Part shown: positions 14,793-20,635 of the stretch, one piece after another | How the letters are laid out: every line of letters begins with the position of its first letter | How positions within the stretch are numbered: position 1 is the first letter of the stretch | Source of the DNA: an uncultured Verrucomicrobiota bacterium | GTDB taxonomy: Bacteria; Verrucomicrobiota; Verrucomicrobiae; Opitutales; Opitutaceae | Direction: 5' to 3' | Length of the DNA stretch: 20,635 nucleotides | Assembly (NCBI GenBank): GCA_946482165.1 | Contig: CAMLQS010000045.1 | Location: 1 to 20,635, forward strand | Translations under genes and position numbers: made by a program | The notes under the pieces: generated by a model | What the model was told of the DNA's origin: nothing | What the model saw: the letters and a program-made list of their open reading frames with translations, nothing else | Databases searched by the model: none

Positions 14793-16101
14793 TTCGCATT
14801 CCTCCGGCGGGACCGCTCCCGCGGCGCCCGTTTCAAAGCCCGACCACTCGCCCTCCGCGTTGACCATCGCGCCCGGTCGCGCGCCGGCTCGAGGTCCCGC
14901 TCCGCGCCGCATCCTCATGAGCGCCGATCCTCTCGGCGGCGTCTGGACCTACATGCTCGAGCTCGTGCGCGGTCTCCTCGCCTCCGACGTGGAGGTGGTC
15001 GTCGCCTCGATGGGCGGACCCGTCGCGCCAGCGCAACACGCCGCTTTCGACCGCCTCGGCCCCAAGGCCACGCTCCTTGAGAACCACCGCCGCCTCGAAT
15101 GGATGGACAAGCCTTGGGACGACATCGCCGCAACCGGCGAGTGGCTCCTCAAACTCGAGCGCGAACACCGCCCCGATCTCATCCACCTCAACAGCTACGC
15201 CCACGCCGCGCTGCCCTTCCGCGCCCCCGTGCTCGTTGTCGCCCACTCCTGCGTGTTCGCGTGGTGGCGCGCCGTCCATGGGTGCTATCCGCCCGCCGAC
15301 TTCGACCGCTACCACGAGTCCGTCGCCCGCGGACTTCGCGCCGCCCGACTCGTCGTCGCGCCGACCCAGGCCGCGCTCGCCGCCTTGGTCGCCCAATACG
15401 GCGAACTCCCGTCCTGCCGCGTCATCCCCCACGGCCGCTCGCCGCTTCCCTCGCCCGGGCTCCTTCGCGAGAACGTCGTCCTCGGCGTCGGCCGCCTTTG
15501 GGACCAGGCGAAAAATCTCCGGGCCCTGGCGGATGTCGCCCCCAGCCTGCCCTACCCGTGGACCGTGCGGCTCGCCGGCTCCCCGCGCTCGCCCGAAGGC
15601 GAGGTCGTCTCGCTGCCCGGCGTCGAGCTGCTCGGCCAGCTCCCCGATCACTCGCTTGGCGCCCACTATGATCGCGCTACCATCTTCGCCCTTCCCGCGC
15701 TTTACGAGCCCTTCGGCATCTCCGTGCTCGAAGCCGCGCACGCCGGCTGCGCGCTCGTTCTCGGCGACCTTCGCAGTCTCCGCGAAAACTGGGACGGCGC
15801 CGCCATCTTCGTCGCGCCCGACGATCGTGTCGCCCTCCGCGCCGCCATCGTGGAACTGATCAACCGCCCCGCCTTGCGCCGCCGCCTCGTCACCGAGGCC
15901 CGCGCTCGCGCCGCCTCCCTCACGCCGGGCCGCATGTGCGCCGCCTACCTGCACGTCTATTCCTCGCTCCTCGCGACCCGGCCCGAACGCCTCGGCGTCG
16001 CCGAGCCATCCGAGCCCCGCTCCACCGCTCCCGCTTCGGTTCCGGAGCGTTCCGCCGCCCCCGCTTCCTCCATCCCCGATCCTCAACCCGTCCTCGCATG
16101 A
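14782..16101 (+). CDS. GT-B glycosyltransferase, GT4-like
   Basis: The 439-residue protein has a GT-B fold. The N-terminal acceptor domain (about 42-210) begins RRILMSADPLGGVWTYMLEL, whose Gly-Gly loop is typical of the fold. The C-terminal donor domain starts near NVVLGVGRLWDQAKNL (231-246) and contains the GT4 E-x7-E pair Glu309 and Glu317 (YEPFGISVLEAAHAGCALV). It should transfer a sugar from a nucleotide donor; donor and acceptor are unknown. The first 40 and last 40 residues are low-complexity Ala/Pro/Ser sequence. ATG 14782 is chosen for its 11-base overlap with the previous gene; ATG 14917 (LMSADPLGG) would cut into the fold. The stop overlaps the next start as ATGA (16098-16101). Confidence 0.92.
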   Translation: MITDSHSSGGTAPAAPVSKPDHSPSALTIAPGRAPARGPAPRRILMSADPLGGVWTYMLELVRGLLASDVEVVVASMGGPVAPAQHAAFDRLGPKATLLENHRRLEWMDKPWDDIAATGEWLLKLEREHRPDLIHLNSYAHAALPFRAPVLVVAHSCVFAWWRAVHGCYPPADFDRYHESVARGLRAARLVVAPTQAALAALVAQYGELPSCRVIPHGRSPLPSPGLLRENVVLGVGRLWDQAKNLRALADVAPSLPYPWTVRLAGSPRSPEGEVVSLPGVELLGQLPDHSLGAHYDRATIFALPALYEPFGISVLEAAHAGCALVLGDLRSLRENWDGAAIFVAPDDRVALRAAIVELINRPALRRRLVTEARARAASLTPGRMCAAYLHVYSSLLATRPERLGVAEPSEPRSTAPASVPERSAAPASSIPDPQPVLA

Positions 16102-17222
16102 AAATCGTCTTCTTCTACCACTCGCTTCTTTCCGACTGGAATCACGGCAACGCCCACTTCCTCCGCGGCGTGGCCCGCGAACTCGGCCGCCGCGGCCACG
16201 AAGTCCTCGTCTACGAGCCGCTCGACAACTGGAGCCTGCGCAACCTCGTTGAAAAACACGGTCTCTCGCCGCTCCGGCGCTTTCACGACATCTACCCGGA
16301 CCTTCACTCCCGCGCCTACGATCCGGAGAATCTCGATCTCGACGCCACCCTCGAGGACGCCGATCTCGTCGTGGTCCACGAATGGAATTCGCCCGAGCTC
16401 GTGCAACGCGTCGGCGAAGCCCGGCTGCGCCACGGCTTTTCCCTCTTTTTCCACGACACGAACCATCGCCTCGTCACCCAGCCCGACGCCATCCGCGCGT
16501 ATAATATTTCCCACTACGACGGCGTGCTCGCGTTCGGACGCACGCTCCGCGATCTCTACCTCCGCGAACGCCTCGCGCTCCGCGCCTTCGTCTGGCACGA
16601 GGCCGCCGACACCACGGTTTTCTACCCTCGCGCCTTCTCCGGGCCCAAGGGCGACCTCGTGTGGATCGGCAACTGGGGCGACGAGGAGCGCGGCGCCGAG
16701 ATCCACGAATTCATTCTCGATCCCGTCCGCGAGCTCGGCATCTCGGCCACCGTGCATGGCGTGCGTTATCCCCCCGCCGCGCTCGACGCCCTCGTCGAGG
16801 CCGGCGTCGACTACCGAGGCTGGTTGCCCAACTTCGACGCGCCCGAGGTTTTTGCCCGTCACCGCGTGACCGTCCACGTGCCTCGCCGGCCCTATGTGCG
16901 CGCGCTGCCCGGCATACCCACCATACGTCCGTTCGAAGCCATGGCCTGCGGCATCCCGATGGTCTCCGCCCCGTGGGAAGACGCCGAGGACCTGTTCACC
17001 CCGGGCGAAGACTATCTCGTGGCGCGCGATGGCGATGAAATGAAGCAACAGCTCACGCGGCTTCTCACGGATTCCGACCTCCGGCGGCAGATCGCGGACC
17101 GGGCGCTCGCCACGATCCGCGCGCGCCACACCTGCGCCCACCGCGTCGACGAACTCCTCGCCATCCACCGCCAGGTCCGCGCCGCCTCCGCCCACACCCC
17201 GGTCTTCGCCGCCGCGTCATAA
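16098..17222 (+). CDS. CgeB-like glycosyltransferase
   Basis: The 374-residue protein starts MKIVFFYHSLLSDWNHGNAH, with the W-(N)-G-N-A segment and RGVARELGRRGHEVLVYEP shared with the two later glycosyltransferases. The C-terminal half holds DLVWIGNWGDEERG (186-199), a tryptophan-rich donor-domain start, and PTIRPFEAMACGIPMVSAPW (274-293), the CgeB/DUF3880-type donor-binding region ending in FTPGEDYLVARDGDEM. CgeB-like proteins are GT-B glycosyltransferases named for a Bacillus spore-coat gene; here a spore role is unlikely. Pro/Ala tails are short. It overlaps the GT4 gene by four bases. After its stop comes a GC hairpin and a 109-base gap, the only break in the cluster. Donor and acceptor cannot be read. 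Confidence 0.88.
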   Translation: MKIVFFYHSLLSDWNHGNAHFLRGVARELGRRGHEVLVYEPLDNWSLRNLVEKHGLSPLRRFHDIYPDLHSRAYDPENLDLDATLEDADLVVVHEWNSPELVQRVGEARLRHGFSLFFHDTNHRLVTQPDAIRAYNISHYDGVLAFGRTLRDLYLRERLALRAFVWHEAADTTVFYPRAFSGPKGDLVWIGNWGDEERGAEIHEFILDPVRELGISATVHGVRYPPAALDALVEAGVDYRGWLPNFDAPEVFARHRVTVHVPRRPYVRALPGIPTIRPFEAMACGIPMVSAPWEDAEDLFTPGEDYLVARDGDEMKQQLTRLLTDSDLRRQIADRALATIRARHTCAHRVDELLAIHRQVRAASAHTPVFAAAS

Positions 17223-17223
17223 C

Positions 17224-17255
17224 TTTTGGGAGTGCGGCGGCACGACGCCGCTTTG
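17224..17255 (+). repeat. GC-rich palindromic element between glycosyltransferase genes
   Basis: Immediately after the stop codon, CTTTTGGGAG leads into a perfect 6-bp stem GCGGCG (17234-17239), a six-base loop GCACGA, and CGCCGC (17246-17251), followed by TTTGGG. It looks like an intergenic repetitive hairpin of the REP type, which I recall as common in Verrucomicrobiota genomes; other copies cannot be checked here. A similar opening, CTTTTGGAGGGACTCC, recurs at 19486 inside the last gene. The hairpin may also slow or end transcription between the two halves of the cluster. The rest of the 109-base gap (17256-17331) is C-rich with no promoter I can name. Confidence 0.5.
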
Positions 17256-17331
17256 GGCGACGAGCCTCGGCCCGTCGCAATTCCGCCCCGCCCCCGCTTC
17301 CCTCGGCATCTCCGTCGCACCCCGCCCCGTC

Positions 17332-18432
17332 ATGCAGCCCATCGAAATCGCCTTCTTCGGCTCCAGCCTCGTATCCTCCTACTGGAACGGCGCGGCCACC
17401 TACTACCGCGGGCTCCTTCACGCGCTGGCCCGCCGCGGCCATCGCATCACCTTCTACGAGCCCGACGTTCTGGAGCGCCAGCAACACCGCGACATGCCCG
17501 ATCCCGACTGGGCCCGCGTGGTGGTCTACTCCGCCGCAAGTTCCGACGACGTGCTCCATATCGTCGAGGACGCCTCCCGCCAGGCGGACCTCGTCATCAA
17601 GGCCAGCGGTGTCGGCGTGCACGACGCGTTGCTCGAGGAAGCCGTGCTCGTTTTCCGCCAACCCGGCGTCCGCGTGGTCTTCTGGGATATCGACGCGCCC
17701 TCCACGCTCGACCGCCTCATCGGGGATCCCTTGGACCCCTTCCGAACCCTCCTTCCGCGCTACGACTTGGTCCTGACCTACGGCGGGGGCCGGCCGGTCG
17801 TCGATGCCTACGAGGATCTGGGCGCCGTTCGCTGCGTGCCCATCTACAACGCCCTCGATCCGGAGACGCACCATCCCGTGCCCGTCGAACCGTCGCTCTC
17901 CGCCTCGCTCGGCTTTCTCGGCAACCGTCTTCCCGATCGCGAACGCCGCGTGGAGGAGTTTTTTCTCACGCCGGCCGCCATGCGCCCCAAGTTCACGTTT
18001 CTCCTCGGCGGCAGCGGCTGGGACGACAAGCCCGCCCCGGCGAATGTGCGCCGCCTCGGCCACGTCGGCTCGGCCTTTCACAACGCCTTCAACTCGTCCT
18101 GCCGCGTCGTGCTCAATCTCAACCGCGAGAGCATGGCCCGCTACGGCTTCTCCCCGCCCATGCACCTCTTCGAGGCCGCGGGCGCCGGCGCCTGCCTTGT
18201 CACCGACCGCTGGGAGGGCGTGGAACAGTTCCTCGAACCGGGCTTCGAGATCTTGGTCGCCGCCGACGGCGCCGAAGTCGCCGACTGGCTCGACCAGCTC
18301 ACTCCCGCCCGCGCCTCCGCCATCGGCCGCGCCGCGCGCCGGCGCATCCTCTCGGAACACACTTACGGCCACCGCGTCATCGAGCTCGAAGCCCTTCTCG
18401 ACATCCGCACGCCCGCTCCGGTTCACGCATGA
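17332..18432 (+). CDS. CgeB-like glycosyltransferase
   Basis: The 366-residue protein resembles the CgeB family more closely than its upstream paralogue. It begins MQPIEIAFFGSSLVSSYWNG with RGLLHALARRGHRITFYEPD (26-45). It then has VVFWDIDAPSTLDRL (115-129), DLVLTYGGGRPVVDAYEDLG (145-164), a donor-domain start LGFLGNRLPDRERRVEEFF (193-211), and PPMHLFEAAGAGACLVTDRW (275-294). The FWDID.P and LTYGGG segments are hallmarks of the spore-maturation CgeB group. It is a predicted cytoplasmic sugar transferase; substrates are unknown. No Shine-Dalgarno sequence is visible before ATG 17332, unlike its overlapped neighbours. Its stop overlaps the next gene as ATGA (18429-18432), so the next product is made with it. 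Confidence 0.9.
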   Translation: MQPIEIAFFGSSLVSSYWNGAATYYRGLLHALARRGHRITFYEPDVLERQQHRDMPDPDWARVVVYSAASSDDVLHIVEDASRQADLVIKASGVGVHDALLEEAVLVFRQPGVRVVFWDIDAPSTLDRLIGDPLDPFRTLLPRYDLVLTYGGGRPVVDAYEDLGAVRCVPIYNALDPETHHPVPVEPSLSASLGFLGNRLPDRERRVEEFFLTPAAMRPKFTFLLGGSGWDDKPAPANVRRLGHVGSAFHNAFNSSCRVVLNLNRESMARYGFSPPMHLFEAAGAGACLVTDRWEGVEQFLEPGFEILVAADGAEVADWLDQLTPARASAIGRAARRRILSEHTYGHRVIELEALLDIRTPAPVHA

Positions 18433-20426
18433 AACTCGTCGTCCTCGGCCTCTCGATCACCTCTTCGTGGGGAAACGGACACGCCAACACGTGGCGCGCC
18501 TTGCTTGGCGCCTTCGCCGCCCGCGGACACGAGATCACGTTCCTTGAACGCGACGTGCCATGGTATGCCGCCCACCGCGACCTTGCCGACTGCGCCTACG
18601 CCCGCGTCGTCCTCTACAAGGACCTGCACACGCTCCAACGCGAGCACACCGCCGTCATCCGCGCCGCCGACGCCGTGATCATCGGCTCCTGCGTGCCCGA
18701 GGGCGTGCGCGTCGGCGAGTGGGCGCTCCTCACCGCGCGCGGCCTGGTCGCGTTCTACGACATCGATACGCCCATCACCCTCGCGAAGCTGCGTCGCGGC
18801 GACCACGAATATATCTCTCCCGAACTCGTCCGCCGTTACCCGCTCTACCTTTCCTTCGGCGGCGGTCCCGTCCTGCAAACGCTCGAGCGGGAATTCCGCT
18901 GCCCCCGCGCCCGCGCGCTCTACTGCGCCGTCGATCCCTCGCTCTACCACCCCGACACCGAAACCGCCCGCTGGGACCTCGGCTACCTCGGCACCTACCA
19001 CGCCGACCGACAGTCCGCCTTGGACTCGTTCCTCCTTCTCCCTGCCCGCCGGATGCCCCTCGCGCGCTTGGTCGTTTCCGGCGCCCAATACCCCGAGTCC
19101 ATCGACTGGCCGTTGAACGTCGAACGCGTCTCGCACCTCCCGCCCGCCGCCCACCCCGCGTTCTACAACGCCCAGCGCTTCACCCTCAACATCACCCGCG
19201 CCGACATGTTTGCCGCGGGCTGGGCGCCCAGTGTGCGCCTCTTCGAAGCCGCCGCCTGCGCCACGCCCGTGATCACGGATCGCTGGCCCGGCCTGGAAGA
19301 CTTCTTCGCGCCAGGGAGCGAGATCCTCGTCGCGGACAACGCCGACGACGTCGAACGCATCCTCCGCGATTTACCCCGCGACGCCGCCCTGCAAATCGGC
19401 GCCGCCGCCCGCGCCCGAGTCCTGCGGGAACACGGCGCCGGCCACCGCGCCGAGGAACTGGAACAACTTCTCCACGAGTCGTCGTCTTTTGGAGGGACTC
19501 CGTCGCGCCCCGGCGCGCAAGCCCCGGCGTCCGCGCCCGCGAAAAAATCCGCGCCCGACACCAAAACCCCGCCCGCCTCGCCCGCTCCGCCTGCGGTTCC
19601 CCGTGCGCCCGCGAAGCTTCTCGCCCCGCAACCACGCGAAGCTTCCGGGCTCGCCGGCGAGGCCGCGTCCCTCGGGCCTTGGTTGCACAACCTTCATCTG
19701 CCCGACGGCAGCCAAACCGCGCCGCACCATCCGCTCGGAGACTTCCCCGCCAACAAATGGGAACTGATCGAGCCGCATCTTCCCAAGCGTCTCGACGGCT
19801 GGACCGTCCTCGATATCGGCTGCAACGCCGGTTTCTACGGCATCGAACTCGCCAAACGCGGCGCCGAGGTGACCGCGATCGACACCGATCCCCATTTTAT
19901 CCGTCAAGCCCGCTGGGCCGCCGGCATCCACGGTCTCGAAAACCGCATCACCTTCCGCCAGGCCGGCGTCTACGACCTCGCCCGCTGGGACCACGATTAC
20001 GATCTCGTTCTCTTCCTCGGCATTTTTCACCGCCTGCGTTATCCCGCGCTTGGCCTGGACCTCGCCGTCGAGCGCGCGCGGCGGCTCTTTCTCTTTCAGA
20101 CGCTCACCATCCCGGGCGACGCCGAATACGAGACGCCCGACGACCAGGATTCCGTCGATCGCTCGGCCCTGCTCAATCCCGGCTGGCCGAAGATGGCCTT
20201 CATCGAAAAGAGCCTCGCGGGCGATCCCGCCAGTTGGTGGCTCGCCAACCACGCCGGCGTCGTCGCGATGCTTCGCTCCGCCGGACTGAGCGTGGTCGTC
20301 CGTCCCGATCCGGAAACCTACCTCTGCGATCCCGCCCGGCTCCACGACGAGCACCCGCCGCTCCGCTGGGACCCCGCCGAACTCGACGCCGCCTGCGGCC
20401 GCACCCGCGCCGCCGCCAAACGCTGA
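18429..20426 (+). CDS. CgeB-like glycosyltransferase fused to SAM-dependent methyltransferase
   Basis: The 665-residue protein is a bifunctional fusion. Residues 1-350 are a CgeB-like glycosyltransferase (VVLGLSITSSWGNGHANTWR, VAFYDIDTPITLAKL, LYLSFGGGPVLQTLE, LGYLGTYHADRQ, VRLFEAAACATPVITDRW) closely like the preceding gene. Residues about 351-415 are a linker of Pro, Ala, Lys and Ser. Residues 416-640 are a class I methyltransferase with motif I VLDIGCNAGFYGIELAKRG (460-478), acidic Asp485, Asp487 and the HHPLGDFPANKWELIEPHLP entry (433-452), like the DUF1698/CmoB-type group. It probably adds a sugar and methylates it or a neighbouring group. ATG 18429 is set by overlap with the previous gene; the open frame back to 17226 is not coding. 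It ends the cluster. Confidence 0.92.
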   Translation: MKLVVLGLSITSSWGNGHANTWRALLGAFAARGHEITFLERDVPWYAAHRDLADCAYARVVLYKDLHTLQREHTAVIRAADAVIIGSCVPEGVRVGEWALLTARGLVAFYDIDTPITLAKLRRGDHEYISPELVRRYPLYLSFGGGPVLQTLEREFRCPRARALYCAVDPSLYHPDTETARWDLGYLGTYHADRQSALDSFLLLPARRMPLARLVVSGAQYPESIDWPLNVERVSHLPPAAHPAFYNAQRFTLNITRADMFAAGWAPSVRLFEAAACATPVITDRWPGLEDFFAPGSEILVADNADDVERILRDLPRDAALQIGAAARARVLREHGAGHRAEELEQLLHESSSFGGTPSRPGAQAPASAPAKKSAPDTKTPPASPAPPAVPRAPAKLLAPQPREASGLAGEAASLGPWLHNLHLPDGSQTAPHHPLGDFPANKWELIEPHLPKRLDGWTVLDIGCNAGFYGIELAKRGAEVTAIDTDPHFIRQARWAAGIHGLENRITFRQAGVYDLARWDHDYDLVLFLGIFHRLRYPALGLDLAVERARRLFLFQTLTIPGDAEYETPDDQDSVDRSALLNPGWPKMAFIEKSLAGDPASWWLANHAGVVAMLRSAGLSVVVRPDPETYLCDPARLHDEHPPLRWDPAELDAACGRTRAAAKR

Positions 20427-20583
20427 GCCTAGAAACGGCGTGTCTTCAACCCTGGCGGGCGCATGAAAAAGCGCATGGCGCGGGCAACGTCGCAAGCAGG
20501 CGGCCAACACCTTGGGCAAAACAACCCGCGATAATCGCGAATGCCGGGTCAGAACGCGAAGACCGGCAAAGACTGGGGCAATT
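20427..20583. other. Intergenic region between glycan cluster and tRNA
   Basis: No gene is seen. The stretch contains the short direct repeat GCGCATG at 20459 and 20471, and the hairpin described separately near 20527. No T-run-backed terminator for the + strand cluster was found immediately after 20426. Confidence 0.5.
20517..20549 (-). terminator. Putative rho-independent terminator downstream of the tRNA
   Basis: On the - strand, CGCGA (20539-20535), a TTA loop and TCGCG (20531-20527) form a perfect 5-bp stem, followed by GGTTGTTTTG (20526-20517), a short interrupted T-run. An outer ACCCG/CGGGT pairing (20549-20545 with 20528-20524) competes with or extends it. It lies about 35 bases past the tRNA 3' end, so it could end tRNA transcription. 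The T-run is short, so this is only suggestive. Confidence 0.4.
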
Positions 20584-20635
20584 TGGTGCCAGAGGCCGGG
20601 ATTGAACCGGCGACCAAAGGCTTATGAGTCCTCTG
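20584..20635 (-). tRNA. Partial tRNA with CAT anticodon (probably tRNA-Met)
   Basis: The - strand shows the 3' part of a tRNA: anticodon loop CTCATAA (anticodon CAT), variable region, T-arm GCCGG-TTCAATC-CCGGC, acceptor strand CTCTGGC, discriminator A and an encoded CCA end (20586-20584). The D-arm and 5' acceptor strand (expected GCCAGAG) lie beyond the window. CAT anticodons belong to elongator Met, initiator Met or the lysidine-modified Ile2. Elongator tRNA-Met seems likeliest, but the identity cannot be settled without the missing half. The base pair next to the anticodon loop would be A-G, a mismatch. Confidence 0.88.

Noticed and set aside
17226..18428. N-terminal extension of the fused glycosyltransferase-methyltransferase frame
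   Set aside because: It lies across the preceding CgeB-like gene and encodes Arg/Pro-rich shadow sequence; ATG 18429 is supported by the ATGA overlap.
1..20635. CRISPR array, insertion sequence or prophage
   Set aside because: No regularly spaced repeats, transposase, integrase or phage structural genes were seen.

Overview
The window is GC-rich bacterial chromosome with very tight gene packing: most neighbours overlap by 4 to 11 bases, often as ATGA, and clear Shine-Dalgarno sequences are scarce. Gene content (CgeB-type glycosyltransferases, a cbb3-like heme-copper oxidase, long tandem runs of overlapping genes) and a GC-rich hairpin element at about 17224-17255 suggest Verrucomicrobiota, probably Opitutaceae. 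That placement is from memory and is moderate at best.

Region 1 (1-1264, + strand) has an HPP-family membrane protein (plant members are nitrite transporters) followed by a Crp/Fnr regulator that lacks the FNR cysteine cluster and looks like the NO-responsive DNR type.

Region 2 (1297-10150, - strand) is one apparent nine-gene operon, read from high to low coordinates: a secreted YceI-like isoprenoid carrier, a polyprenyl diphosphate synthase, a LolC/MacB-type ABC permease and its ATPase, a divergent CcoN/NorB-like heme-copper oxidase subunit, a small membrane protein, a fusion of an MFS-like membrane domain with a CcoO-like and a second c-type heme domain, an OmpR-family response regulator, and its histidine kinase. 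Seven of the eight junctions are overlaps or gaps under 20 bases. The genes look like a self-contained respiratory or nitric-oxide-handling terminal reductase with its own regulation and lipid/cofactor supply. Three 11-bp-spaced TTCATCC-type half-sites lie just upstream of the first gene. This is the best candidate for an undescribed system.

Region 3 (10260-11276, +) is a NAPE-PLD/RomA-like metallo-beta-lactamase-fold hydrolase diverging from the operon, followed by a 233-bp intergenic region.

Region 4 (11510-20426, +) is a sugar-modification and glycosyltransferase cluster: two extended SDR epimerase/dehydratases (the second CDP-paratose/tyvelose epimerase-like), an MDR oxidoreductase lacking zinc ligands, a GT4-like glycosyltransferase, three related CgeB-like glycosyltransferases, the last fused through a Pro/Ala-rich linker to a SAM-dependent methyltransferase. 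All junctions overlap except the hairpin-containing gap at 17223-17331. It probably builds a methylated surface or secreted glycan.

The window ends in a partial tRNA with a CAT anticodon on the - strand, with a terminator-like hairpin downstream of it.
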